Source: Austwickia sp. TVS 96-490-7B (GTDB lineage Bacteria > Actinomycetota > Actinomycetes > Actinomycetales > Dermatophilaceae). Taken from it: a DNA stretch of 64,000 bases. Below, piece after piece: positions 27,910 through 37,208 of the stretch (position 1 is the stretch's first letter; each line of letters begins with the position of its first letter). Location of the stretch: NCBI RefSeq assembly GCF_019331795.1, contig NZ_JAHPZL010000007.1:276597-340596 (forward strand). Direction: 5' to 3'. The notes below the pieces were generated by a model. That model was not told the DNA's origin. It did no database searches and saw only the letters and a program-made list of their open reading frames with translations. The translations under genes and the position numbers were made by a program.

Positions 27910-29226
27910 TTAGCTACGTCGGCGGCGTACCGACATCACGATCCGGGTCACGACCAGCCCGGCCGTGATGATTCCGGTCGCTACCAAGGCCGGGACCGTG
28001 CCGGTTGCTACAGAAGCTTGCCGAGGCATGCGCTCCATGGCTGTGGGTGCTGGGCGCGGAGCGGGTGCGTCGCCCTGCTCCTGCGGCCGTACGGCGGTCA
28101 ACGCTGCCCGCGGATCGAGCAGGCCGTGCCCGGTGAAGTCGTTACGGCCGCCAGGCCCGCGCTGGCCCGCTGCCGTCTCCAGGATGCGGGCAGCAACCTG
28201 ACGGGCGGTCAGCTGGGGGTAGCGCTCCCGGACCAGCGCCGCCACTCCAGCGACATATGGTGCCGAGAAACTGGTCCCTTGGATCTTTTGCACCCCTCGT
28301 GTGGTGACTAATGTGCTGACCTGGCCTCCGCGGCCGGGGTAGGGGTTGGTCGAGATGATCTCCACGCCAGGTGCGGCCATTCCCACCCAGGGGCCAGCCA
28401 AAGAGAATGGCGCCGGGCTGCCTTGTTGATCGACTGCGCCCACGGCGATGACCCCGGGGATGTCAGCGGGAGTAGCCCCGGTAACCGCTGGTTTACCTGG
28501 GGTGTTTTGGTCCCGGCAGGCGCCTTCGCCACCGAGGTTGCCCGCTGAAGCTACGACGACGACATTGCGGTCAAGGGCAGCAGTCACGGCGGCGGTGAGT
28601 CGTGGATCGTCGACCGTGCCCGCGTTGCCACACTCGGCTTCTGAGATGTTGATCACTTTTGCTCCCTGGGCCACCGCGGAATCGACCGCTGCCGCCAAGG
28701 ACTGGGGGGTGCCGGCACCCGGGGGGCCGTTCCCAGAAGCGGGACGATAGGCCTGACTGGCCTGTCGGATCGACAAGATTGTCGCTCCCGGGGCAACTCC
28801 CGAAAAACCGGTTGCTGAGTCGGTGGCGCCCGCGATGATCCCGGCGACGAGGGTGCCGTGACCATCACAGTCGCGCAGCCCCTTCTCGGCCGGGATGATC
28901 AAATCCCCACCACCGATGAGGCGGTCCCCAAACGCTGATCCCGGGGTGACCCCACTGTCGATGACGGCAACAGTGACGCCTTTGCCCGTCGCCAAGGGCC
29001 AGAGCTCGGAGTAGCGCAGCTGTTGTTGTGCCCAAGACACGCCCGCGGAGACGGTGGTGGGTGCTGGCAGGTCAGAGATGCAAGCTGAGCTTTGCTGGTA
29101 GACGCCCTCAGCTCTGGCGGCGGGGGCTGATAGTGGGTCTGCCAGTGGCCCAGTGAGGCCGATGCCGCTCAGAGCCGTCAACGCTGTGGCGCTGAGGAGG
29201 ACGGTGGGCCGGTGACGGGGCACCAT
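27910..29226 (-). CDS. mycP: Mycosin, membrane-anchored subtilisin-like protease of the ESX system
   Basis: A 438-residue S8 serine protease. A signal peptide (RPTVLLSATALTALSGIGL) is followed by the catalytic domain with Asp90 in VAVIDSGV, His123 in DGHGTLVAG and Ser319 in GTSFSAPYVAGVAALV, all intact. Cys pairs (SACISD, LRDCDG, AECGN, GACRDQ) suggest the disulfides typical of mycosins. The C-terminus is Pro-rich, then one transmembrane helix (TVPALVATGIITAGLVVTRIVM) and an RRRR tail, so the protease faces the wall side. ATG at 29226 with GAGGAG five bases upstream is preferred over GTG at 29238. It is encoded directly after eccD. In mycobacteria MycP is needed for T7SS stability independently of its protease activity. 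Confidence 0.93.
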   Translation of the reverse strand: MVPRHRPTVLLSATALTALSGIGLTGPLADPLSAPAARAEGVYQQSSACISDLPAPTTVSAGVSWAQQQLRYSELWPLATGKGVTVAVIDSGVTPGSAFGDRLIGGGDLIIPAEKGLRDCDGHGTLVAGIIAGATDSATGFSGVAPGATILSIRQASQAYRPASGNGPPGAGTPQSLAAAVDSAVAQGAKVINISEAECGNAGTVDDPRLTAAVTAALDRNVVVVASAGNLGGEGACRDQNTPGKPAVTGATPADIPGVIAVGAVDQQGSPAPFSLAGPWVGMAAPGVEIISTNPYPGRGGQVSTLVTTRGVQKIQGTSFSAPYVAGVAALVRERYPQLTARQVAARILETAAGQRGPGGRNDFTGHGLLDPRAALTAVRPQEQGDAPAPRPAPTAMERMPRQASVATGTVPALVATGIITAGLVVTRIVMSVRRRRS

Positions 29227-29234
29227 GATGCTCC

Positions 29235-30587
29235 TCACAGATGGCGAACGATGGTGTACAGATCCATCGCGCCTGCCGCCAGTGGGACCAATGCCACGAT
29301 GAGGAGACCGTCCAGAAGGTCCAAAGCCCGAGCCGTGACGGGGTTGGCTTCGGCCTGAGGCAGCATCGTTGAAGCGACCGCTGCGACTCCTGCCACAAAC
29401 AACCCCGCGAAGAGCGCGGTGACCGGCGCATCCTTCTGCGTCGTGACTGCCAGGACGACCCCGATGGCCAGCCCGACTAAAGCCATGATCACTAAGGCAA
29501 GCCGCGCGGTGCGATGCCCGACGTGGCGGATCCGCATCACCAGAATGGCCACGATTAACACACCCAGGCAGCGGGCCACCGTTCCCGGGGCGCTGATCAA
29601 TAAAGCTGTGCTCAAGCCAGCGGCGATCCCGGCTCCAATGGACAGGCCATTGAAATAATCATGGGCCGTGGCCGCTCGGCGTACGGTCTCCGGGATGCCC
29701 AGACCACGATCAATGTCTGGCATGTCGTCAGCGTCTCGGGGAATCACGGGCATGGGTAACTGAGCTAGCCGCAGTACTGCCCAGGGCAACACCGACAAGG
29801 AGGCCACGGCCGCGCAGCCAGCGCCAGCCGCCACCTGGGGCGGCGTAGCGTGCAGCAATACTCCTGCCAAGGCGCCCAGCGCGCCGATCATTGCCGACAT
29901 CCCTACCGCTGATAAGGGCACGACTGCTGCAGGGATCAACGGAAGACAACAGGCGACATACGCCACTGCCAGCATGAAACCCAGCAGAGCCCCGGGGTAC
30001 CCGTAGCTTCCAGGGATCAGGACCACACCGCACACCAGGGCATGAACCGCACCGGCCGTCGCCAACGTCACCCCCAGCAGCTTCTCACCGGCCCGGGAGA
30101 TGGCGATCGCAGCGATCAACGTCAGGATGGTGGTGGCCAACACGAGGACGGCGTTGCCGACTTGGTGGCCTCGATAGAAGAGCACCAGAGCGCTGAGAAT
30201 CAGCATGGTGCCAGCGACCGCTGAACCAGTCACCGATCGGATCGGCCGCTCATCTTGCCTGTCTCGCACTGTCGTGGCGATGGCGTCAATGACGTCGTCA
30301 TACACCACCGGCAAAGTGACCTCACCGCGCGGCTTGACCTGCAGCAATGTCCCGTCAAGCACCGAGAGGGAGCGCAAGGTGCGGGAGCTGTCAATCCGAC
30401 GGCCATCCTCAAACTCCAGCACCCACCCGTCATGTGCGGTGCCCGGATCCTCTCGTTCCCCTACCATCTCCAACACGGCCGGAAGCAGCTCGCCAACGGT
30501 CAGGTCGAGTGGGAGGGCCACGTCAATGCGGGTCCGTGGAGCCACGATCGTGATCCTGGACTGCACTTGTGAAGCGGCTGTCGTCAT
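29235..30587 (-). CDS. eccD: ESX/type VII secretion core component EccD
   Basis: A 450-residue integral membrane subunit. Residues ~8-85 form a ubiquitin-like domain (SRITIVAPRTRIDVALPLDL, then VGELLPAVLEMVG). About eleven transmembrane helices follow from ~125 to the end (GSAVAGTMLILSALVLFY onward). This is the EccD/YukD-membrane fusion layout that forms the vestibule of the T7SS pore. ATG at 30587, with AGGGGA upstream, matches the family; the frame continues to 30635 without support. It is divergent from eccC across about 110 bases and 8 bases ahead of mycP, with which it is probably co-translated. Confidence 0.92.
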   Translation of the reverse strand: MTTAASQVQSRITIVAPRTRIDVALPLDLTVGELLPAVLEMVGEREDPGTAHDGWVLEFEDGRRIDSSRTLRSLSVLDGTLLQVKPRGEVTLPVVYDDVIDAIATTVRDRQDERPIRSVTGSAVAGTMLILSALVLFYRGHQVGNAVLVLATTILTLIAAIAISRAGEKLLGVTLATAGAVHALVCGVVLIPGSYGYPGALLGFMLAVAYVACCLPLIPAAVVPLSAVGMSAMIGALGALAGVLLHATPPQVAAGAGCAAVASLSVLPWAVLRLAQLPMPVIPRDADDMPDIDRGLGIPETVRRAATAHDYFNGLSIGAGIAAGLSTALLISAPGTVARCLGVLIVAILVMRIRHVGHRTARLALVIMALVGLAIGVVLAVTTQKDAPVTALFAGLFVAGVAAVASTMLPQAEANPVTARALDLLDGLLIVALVPLAAGAMDLYTIVRHL

Positions 30588-30695
30588 GGCATCCCCTGGG
30601 CGGTGACGAGTGCCTTTCAGGCACAGGGTGGTCACCTGGCATTATGGCAAAGGTCCTGTCGGGGGCCGAACACAGGACCGGAAGGCGCGGAAATC

Positions 30696-33600
30696 ATGAG
30701 TACAAGGATCTTCGCCCGGCGAGCGCGTTTGATGCCGCCGGAGATGCCCACCGGGGAGATCCATGTCGAATCACCCCCGGATATTCCCCGAACGGCGCCG
30801 GTCAACGTGATGACCTACTTGATGCCTGGAGCGATGTTGCTCATGGTCGTCGGGTTCATCGTGATCGGCGGGATGAACCCTGCCTCGCTGATGATGGGCG
30901 CGATGATGCTCATGATGACGCTGGGCATGATCGGGTCCAACCGTGGGCAAAACGGGGGTAAAGCTCAGCTCACCACCGACCGATACGACTACCTGGCCTA
31001 TCTTGATGGTCAACGCACCCAGGTCGAGAAAGCCAAGCAGGCCCAGCGGGAAGCACTCGCTTGGTCTCACCCGCATCCGGAGTTGCTCTGGTCCTATGTC
31101 GGGACTAGGCGGATGTGGGAACGGCGCAGTTACGACGACGACGCCCTCGTGGTCCGCATCGGTGTCGGAGCCCAACGGCTCGCTCAACGACTGCGGGCTC
31201 CACAGACCGGCCCCTTGGAGGAGCTGGATCCGGTCGGTTCCGTCGCGTTGCGCCAATTTGTGCGTACCCACTCTCTCGTCGATGGGCTCCCAGTCTCCGC
31301 GCGCCTGCGGGCCTACCCCGCTGTGGGAATCGCTGGTGACCGGGAACAGGCCCGAGCCCTGGCTCGGGCGATCGTTTTGCAACTGGTGACCTTCCATGGA
31401 CCGGACACCTTGGCGGTGGCCGCCGCCGTAGACGGGTCAGCTCGGGCCTCTTGGGATTGGTTGAAATGGCTGCCGCACAATCAACACGACCGGCTGACCG
31501 ATAGCTTGGGGTCGCTGCGGATGGTGTCGTCCTCATTGGGGGAGATCGATCACTGGCTCAGTGATGAGCTGGCCTCCCGTCCCCGATTCAGCCGCCAAGA
31601 AGAAGAGGAACCGGACCAGCGACACATCCTCATCGTCATTGATGGAGGTCACGTCACCCTCGACGAGGGGTCGTTTGTCACGACAGGTCTATCTGGGGTG
31701 ACCCTGCTCGACCTGTCTGGGGCGCTGGCAAGCGGGGTGGGCCGTCGCGGGTTGAACCTCACCATTGACGGGGATCGGTTATCGGTCGCCGGGCGGGAAC
31801 ATGCCGAGTCCCTCGGTGTTCCGGATGGGATTAGCTTGGCTCAGGCCGTGGCCACTGCCCGACGGATGGCGGCGTACCGGCTCGGTGATGGGGTTGTCGT
31901 GGACGGCGCCGAGACCACTCAGGTGTCCGCTGAACTGGTGGACATGCTTGGCGTGGGTGACCCCGCTCTGATCGAACCCGACGCCGCGTGGAAACCTCGG
32001 TCCAGCCGAGACCTCTTGCGGGTGCCTATCGGCTTGGGTCCGTCCGGTGAGATCGTCGAACTGGACCTTAAGGAGTCCGCGCAGGGCGGGATGGGCCCCC
32101 ACGGGTTGGTCATTGGAGCTACTGGTTCTGGTAAGTCGGAGCTGTTGCGGACCTTGGTCTTGGCCCTGGCGATTAGCCATTCGCCGGACAAACTCAACCT
32201 GATCCTCATCGACTTCAAAGGTGGCGCTACCTTCGCCGGATTGCAGGGGTTGCCGCACACCGCGGCGGTGATCACCAACCTTGCCGACGATCTGGCCATG
32301 GTTGACCGCATGTACGACGCACTCTCCGGTGAGATGAATCGGCGGCAGGAGCTGCTGCGAGATGCCGGTAACTTCGCGAATATTCGTGACTATGAGCGGG
32401 CCCGGAGCAAGGGTGCCCCGTTGTCACCGTTGCCATCGCTGCTCGTGATCTGCGATGAGTTCTCTGAAATGCTGACCCAGAAACCGGACTTCGCTGAACT
32501 GTTCGTCGCGATCGGACGGTTGGGTCGAAGCTTGGGCATCCACCTGCTCCTGGCCAGCCAACGCCTGGAAGAAAACCGGCTGCGAGGTTTGGACAGCCAC
32601 CTGTCTTACCGCATTGGTCTGAAGACGTTCTCCGCTGCGGAGTCGCGCACCGTGCTGGGGGTGGCTGACGCTTATGAGCTGCCGTCTATCCCTGGGTCGG
32701 GGTACTTGAAGTTCGACACCACCACGATGGTTCGTTTCAAGGCGTCGTACGTCTCGGGTCCGTATACCGGGGCACGTGAACGCGCTGAGGCGAGGGCGGT
32801 TCTCGGTCAACTGTCCCCCATGACCTTCGTCTCCGACGTCGTGGGTACGTTGCCGCAGGCTGACGTCGTGGAGGAGGCGCCGGTCGTCGAGGTCGATGAG
32901 GACTCGATGGAGTCGGTGCTGGACACGGTGGTGGGGCGCCTTGCGGGTCATGGCGACCCGGCGCACGAAGTGTGGCTGCCACCCTTGGATGAGCCCCCTA
33001 CCTTGGACATGCTGTTGCCGCCATTGGTGGACGACCCCGAACGGGGTGTCACCCCGGGTGGGTGGCCCGGCGCTGGCCGTCTCCGGTTGCCTGTCGGCGT
33101 GGTCGACCTCCCCTACGAACAGCGTCGTGATCCCTACGTGCTGGACTTGTCCGGGGCGGCGGGACATGTCGCCATCGTCGGTGGTCCTCGTAGCGGTAAG
33201 AGCACTGCGCTGAGGACGCTGATCGCTGGATTGGCACTCACTCACACCCCCACTGAGGTGCAGATCTATGTGATCGACTTGGGTGGTGGCTCGTTGGCTT
33301 CAGCGGTGGATCTGCCCCATGTGGGCAGCGTTGCGCCGAAGGCTGACCCGGATCGCATTCGGCGAACCTTGGCCGAGATGTCCGGGATCATTGAGAGCCG
33401 GGAGCGACTTTTCCACGCCACCGGAGTCGAGTCGATGGCCGACTATCGTGCCCGGCACGCAACGGGAGAGGGGGATGCCTTCGGCGACGTCTTCCTCGTG
33501 ATCGACGGGTGGGGGGTGTTCCGGCAGGAGTTTGAGGAGCTGGAAGCCAAGGTCACGCAATTGGCCACTCAGGGGCTCGCCTATGGCTTGCACGTGATCC

Positions 33601-34676
33601 TCGGAACAGGACGGTGGGCTGATATCCGGCCAGCACTCAAAGACGTCTTGGGGACGCGTCTTGAGCTGCGTCTGGGAGATCCGCAGGAATCGGAGGTGGA
33701 CCGGAAACTTGCGCAAGGGGTGCCCGTCAGTCGACCTGGTCGCGGTGTGACGCCGTACAAACGTCATTTCCTGTTTGCCTTGCCGCGGATTGATTCTCAG
33801 GGTGATCCGTCCAGTTTGCCGATGGGTTTCTCCCACATGGCGCGGGAGTTGTCCGGGGCGTGGCGAGGGCCGCAGGCCCCCGCGGTGCGGATGTTGCCCA
33901 ACGACCTGCCAGCCAGCGAGTTGCAGCAGCAAGTGGACCAGTCGAAGGTCGCGGCTCGATGGATCCCGATGGGGATCAACGAGGAGGCGCTGGCTCCGGT
34001 GCTGCTCAACTTCGACAGCGATCCGCATTTCCTCTATTTCGCCGACGAGGAATCGGGCAAGACCAACTTCTTGCGGGTGGTGGCTTCGGGATTGATGGCT
34101 TCCCGCAGCACCAAAGAGGTGCGGCTCTTGGTCGTGGATTATCGGCGCACGATGCTGGGACACGTCCCGCCGGAGTACTTGGCGGGGTATGCGACCAGTG
34201 CAGATACCTTGCGGCCGTTGGTGAGCGACTTGGGTGCCTTGTTGCGCAGTCGACTTCCTGGCCCGGATGTGACGACCGATCAGTTGCGTGATCGGAGCTG
34301 GTGGTCTGGTCCGGAGGCCTTCATCTTGGTTGATGACTATGACCTGGTTGCGACGATGGACAACCCGCTGCATCCGTTGGTGGAGTTGTTGGCGCAGGGC
34401 AAGGACGTAGGCCTGCATATGGTGATTGTTCGCCGGAGCGGTGGCGCTGGTCGGTCGTTGTATGACCCGGTGATCCAGCGGATGCGGGATCTGGGGACGC
34501 CCGGATTTGTGGGCGGAGGTAGCCGCGACGAGGGGCCTTTGTTGGCGGCGATCAAGCCCCAGCCTGGACAGTCAAATGGGCGAGGTTATTTGGTGACTCG
34601 GCGAGGTTCGGGGCTGGTGCAGATAGCCCGAGACCCTCACACAGCAGCGCCAGAGGGCACGACGAGTTCCCGGTGA
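30696..34676 (+). CDS. eccC: ESX/type VII secretion motor ATPase EccC (three FtsK/SpoIIIE domains)
   Basis: A 1326-residue fused EccCa/EccCb. Two transmembrane helices lie near the N-terminus (LMPGAMLLMVVGFIVIGGM and SLMMGAMMLMMTLGMI). Three ATPase domains follow, with P-loops GATGSGKSEL (about 474), GGPRSGKSTA (about 828) and ADEESGKTNF (about 1117). The first domain has a full Walker B (LLVICDEFSEM) and substrate-gating surroundings; the second and third have degenerate ones (LVIDGWG and FILVDDYD), as usual in EccC. The frame reaches back to 30603, but ATG at 30696 gives the family-like MSTRIFARRARLMPPEMP start. In known systems EccC recognises WXG100 dimers through its C-terminal domains; no such substrate gene is in this window. 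Confidence 0.95.
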   Translation: MSTRIFARRARLMPPEMPTGEIHVESPPDIPRTAPVNVMTYLMPGAMLLMVVGFIVIGGMNPASLMMGAMMLMMTLGMIGSNRGQNGGKAQLTTDRYDYLAYLDGQRTQVEKAKQAQREALAWSHPHPELLWSYVGTRRMWERRSYDDDALVVRIGVGAQRLAQRLRAPQTGPLEELDPVGSVALRQFVRTHSLVDGLPVSARLRAYPAVGIAGDREQARALARAIVLQLVTFHGPDTLAVAAAVDGSARASWDWLKWLPHNQHDRLTDSLGSLRMVSSSLGEIDHWLSDELASRPRFSRQEEEEPDQRHILIVIDGGHVTLDEGSFVTTGLSGVTLLDLSGALASGVGRRGLNLTIDGDRLSVAGREHAESLGVPDGISLAQAVATARRMAAYRLGDGVVVDGAETTQVSAELVDMLGVGDPALIEPDAAWKPRSSRDLLRVPIGLGPSGEIVELDLKESAQGGMGPHGLVIGATGSGKSELLRTLVLALAISHSPDKLNLILIDFKGGATFAGLQGLPHTAAVITNLADDLAMVDRMYDALSGEMNRRQELLRDAGNFANIRDYERARSKGAPLSPLPSLLVICDEFSEMLTQKPDFAELFVAIGRLGRSLGIHLLLASQRLEENRLRGLDSHLSYRIGLKTFSAAESRTVLGVADAYELPSIPGSGYLKFDTTTMVRFKASYVSGPYTGARERAEARAVLGQLSPMTFVSDVVGTLPQADVVEEAPVVEVDEDSMESVLDTVVGRLAGHGDPAHEVWLPPLDEPPTLDMLLPPLVDDPERGVTPGGWPGAGRLRLPVGVVDLPYEQRRDPYVLDLSGAAGHVAIVGGPRSGKSTALRTLIAGLALTHTPTEVQIYVIDLGGGSLASAVDLPHVGSVAPKADPDRIRRTLAEMSGIIESRERLFHATGVESMADYRARHATGEGDAFGDVFLVIDGWGVFRQEFEELEAKVTQLATQGLAYGLHVILGTGRWADIRPALKDVLGTRLELRLGDPQESEVDRKLAQGVPVSRPGRGVTPYKRHFLFALPRIDSQGDPSSLPMGFSHMARELSGAWRGPQAPAVRMLPNDLPASELQQQVDQSKVAARWIPMGINEEALAPVLLNFDSDPHFLYFADEESGKTNFLRVVASGLMASRSTKEVRLLVVDYRRTMLGHVPPEYLAGYATSADTLRPLVSDLGALLRSRLPGPDVTTDQLRDRSWWSGPEAFILVDDYDLVATMDNPLHPLVELLAQGKDVGLHMVIVRRSGGAGRSLYDPVIQRMRDLGTPGFVGGGSRDEGPLLAAIKPQPGQSNGRGYLVTRRGSGLVQIARDPHTAAPEGTTSSR

Positions 34677-34687
34677 TCGAAGCTGAT

Positions 34688-34728
34688 GGGGCCGGTCGAT
34701 GGACGTTTCACCTCCATTGATCGGCCCC
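34688..34728. terminator. 16-bp hairpin after eccC
   Basis: Arms 34688-34703 and 34713-34728 pair over 16 positions with two G-U wobbles around a 9-base loop, 11 bases after the eccC stop. It is GC-rich and lacks a U-tract. It isolates the secretion locus from leuB. Confidence 0.85.
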
Positions 34729-34803
34729 GTCTGGTATCTCAGGCGATTCTGAAATATGGGATGGTGGTCCCAATTGGTAAGACGGGGCGGTACCGTCGCG
34801 ACT

Positions 34804-35874
34804 ATGGACCCACAGGGTATGCGCAGCATCGACCTGGCCTGTATCCCCGGGGATGGGATCGGCCCCGAAGTGGTTGATCAGGCACGAATAGTGCTCGAGG
34901 CGCTCAGCGGATGCGACGGCCCACGAATCAACGTGACCGACTATGACCTAGGGGCGCGTCGGTGGCATGCCACCGGAGAAGCGCTCCCGCCCGGAGTATT
35001 GACCGAGTTGCGGCATCACGACGCGATTCTCCTCGGAGCCGTCGGCGACCCGACAGTGCCCAGCGGCATTCTTGAGCGTCAGCTCCTCCTCGCTCTGCGA
35101 TTCGGACTGGACCATTACGTCAACCTACGTCCCGCCCGGCTCTATCCCGGCGTCACCGGACCGTTGGACCACCAGCGGGTGGCGCCGCACGGCATCGACC
35201 TCGTGGTCGTCCGAGAGGGCACTGAAGGGCCATACGTCGGCAATGGCGGGGCGCTTCGGGTGGGCACTCCCGCGGAAGTAGCGACTGAGACCGGAGTGAA
35301 TACTCGCTTCGGGGTGGAACGTGTGGTGCGGTATGCCTTCGAGGTGGCCCGGTCCCGACCTCGTCAGACACTGACCTTGGTGCACAAGCACAATGTGCTC
35401 ACCTTCGCCGGGGATCTGTGGCGGCGTACGGTAGCGGACGTAGGGTCGCAGTTCCCTGAGGTGAGCTGTGACTATCTCCATGTCGATGCGGCGACCATTG
35501 CGATGGTCGCCGATCCGGGCCGCTTCGACGTGATCGTCACTGACAACCTTTTCGGAGACATCATCACCGATCTTGCCGGTGCGATCGTCGGGGGGATCGG
35601 TCTAGCCGCTAGCGCCAATCTCAGTCCGGGACAAGGCACCCCAGGCATGTTTGAACCGGTCCACGGGTCTGCTCCGGATATCGCAGGGCAGCACAAAGCC
35701 GATCCCACGGCCGCCATCTTGTCCGCCGGGTTGATGTTGGCGGAGCTGGGGTACGCCGATGCCGCGGCACGGGTGGAAGCTGCGGTGGCTGCCGACCTGG
35801 CCGTTCGAGCAAGCCTGACCGAGCCTCGCACCACTGCGCAGATCGGTGCATCGATCGCTGAGCGATTGGCTTGA
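34804..35874 (+). CDS. leuB: 3-isopropylmalate dehydrogenase
   Basis: Third step of leucine synthesis: NAD+-dependent oxidative decarboxylation of 3-isopropylmalate. Motifs are [16 protein letters not shown] at the N-terminus, the substrate/metal site [20 protein letters not shown], and [16 protein letters not shown] near the NAD site. The length of 356 is typical. The longest frame starts at 34756, but ATG at 34804 or 34819 gives the family N-terminus; neither has a strong ribosome-binding site. It stands 127 bases after eccC behind a terminator, so it has its own promoter. ilvE follows 159 bases downstream, also a branched-chain gene. Confidence 0.95.
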   Translation: MDPQGMRSIDLACIPGDGIGPEVVDQARIVLEALSGCDGPRINVTDYDLGARRWHATGEALPPGVLTELRHHDAILLGAVGDPTVPSGILERQLLLALRFGLDHYVNLRPARLYPGVTGPLDHQRVAPHGIDLVVVREGTEGPYVGNGGALRVGTPAEVATETGVNTRFGVERVVRYAFEVARSRPRQTLTLVHKHNVLTFAGDLWRRTVADVGSQFPEVSCDYLHVDAATIAMVADPGRFDVIVTDNLFGDIITDLAGAIVGGIGLAASANLSPGQGTPGMFEPVHGSAPDIAGQHKADPTAAILSAGLMLAELGYADAAARVEAAVAADLAVRASLTEPRTTAQIGASIAERLA

Positions 35875-36033
35875 ACGACTGCGTGGTTCGCTCAGGTCAG
35901 CGACATATGTCGAACCGCTGAACCCAGCAGTGGCCCGCGAGTAAGGTGCCACACAGACCGGTCCGTGCAAGGACATTTTCAGGACGTCGACGGCGGTCGC
36001 CGCCTCGTCCGAGCATCCGTGAGGAATGACGAC

Positions 36034-37137
36034 ATGACGTTGACCTTCCCCCTGCGCGCAGGGGCCGTTGCCACCGGCGAGAGCGACCGGGCAGCGATCT
36101 TGGCGAACCCCGGGTTCGGCAAACATTTCACCGACCACATGGCGGTCGCCCGGTGGACCGTAGCGGAGGGCTGGCACGATGCCCGGATCGAGCCCTACGG
36201 TCCACTCCAGATTGATCCTGCCGCTGCGGTGCTGCACTACGCCCAAGAGGTCTTTGAAGGGTTGAAGGCATACCGGCACGAGGACGGGTCGGTGTGGACC
36301 TTCCGGCCAGAAGCCAACGGGGAACGGCTACAGCACAGCGCGCAACGGTTGGCGTTACCGCCGTTGCCGGTCGAGGATTTCCTGACCTCATTGCGGGCCC
36401 TAGTTGCGGCGGATCAGGCCTGGGTTCCGGCGTACGGCACTGGTGAGACCAGCTTGTACCTGCGACCGTTCATGTATGCCTCCGAGGCTTTCCTGGGGGT
36501 GCGCCCCTCTCATGAGGTCACGTACGCCGTGATCGCGTCTCCAGCGGGTGCCTATTTCTCCCGCGGCGTCACTCCAGTCAACCTGTGGGTCTCCACGCAG
36601 TATGCGCGCGCCGGTGCCGGCGGGACCGGCGCCGCGAAATGCGGTGGTAACTACGCCAGCTCGTTGGCGGGGCAGCTGGAAGGCATCCAAAACCACTGTG
36701 ACCAGGCTGTGTTCCTGGATTCGGCGACCCATGAGTACATCGAAGAACTCGGTGGCATGAACCTGTTCCTGGTGTATCGAGACGGGCGAATCGTGACCCC
36801 GGAGTTGACCGGCAGCATCCTCCCTGGGGTGACTCGCCGCTCTATCTTGGAGTTGGCCGCAGAGATGGGCTTGACCCCCCAGGAACGCCGAATCGCCATC
36901 CAAGAGTGGAAGGACGGCGCTGCGTCAGGGGAGATCACCGAGATTTTCGCCTGCGGCACCGCTGCCGTCATCACGCCAGTCGGTGAGTTGCGCTGGGAAG
37001 GCGGTTCGTGTGATCACCGTCCAGCCGGGGCCGGCGATGAGATGGGCGAGGTCACAGCCCGACTGCGCAGCATGCTGCTGGACATCCAGTACGGGCGAGT
37101 GGAAGACACCCGAGGCTGGATGACGCGCCTGGTTTAA
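36034..37137 (+). CDS. ilvE: Branched-chain amino-acid aminotransferase
   Basis: A PLP-dependent enzyme performing the last transamination to Leu, Ile and Val (fold type IV). Motifs are VLHYAQEVFEGLKAYRHEDG, the PLP lysine in GAAKCGGNYASSLAG, and EELGGMNLFLVYRDG followed by TPELTGSILPGVTR. The length of 367 is standard. ATG at 36034 has GAGGA eight bases upstream; the longer frame to 35965 runs through a small GGCGG/CCGCC hairpin and is not supported. The 159-base gap after leuB contains a GACATATGTC palindrome and may hold a separate promoter. In many relatives cimA follows; here a reverse-strand gene does. Confidence 0.96.
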   Translation: MTLTFPLRAGAVATGESDRAAILANPGFGKHFTDHMAVARWTVAEGWHDARIEPYGPLQIDPAAAVLHYAQEVFEGLKAYRHEDGSVWTFRPEANGERLQHSAQRLALPPLPVEDFLTSLRALVAADQAWVPAYGTGETSLYLRPFMYASEAFLGVRPSHEVTYAVIASPAGAYFSRGVTPVNLWVSTQYARAGAGGTGAAKCGGNYASSLAGQLEGIQNHCDQAVFLDSATHEYIEELGGMNLFLVYRDGRIVTPELTGSILPGVTRRSILELAAEMGLTPQERRIAIQEWKDGAASGEITEIFACGTAAVITPVGELRWEGGSCDHRPAGAGDEMGEVTARLRSMLLDIQYGRVEDTRGWMTRLV

Positions 37138-37151
37138 GACCGGAGGCAGGT

Positions 37152-37185
37152 GTCGGGAGGCAGGCCAGCATGGCCTCCTCCCGAC
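37152..37185. terminator. Bidirectional hairpin between ilvE and the convergent gene
   Basis: Fourteen base pairs with one bulged C (arms 37152-37166 and 37172-37185) around a 5-base loop, midway between two convergent stops. It is GC-rich without a U-tract on either strand. Confidence 0.85.
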
Positions 37186-37208
37186 GAGATCCTGCTGGCC
37201 GATCTAGC

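Noticed and set aside
34044-34075. Third EccC P-loop looked degenerate (ADEESGKT)
   Set aside because: GKT is retained and similar variation is usual in EccC third domains, so it is not evidence of inactivation.
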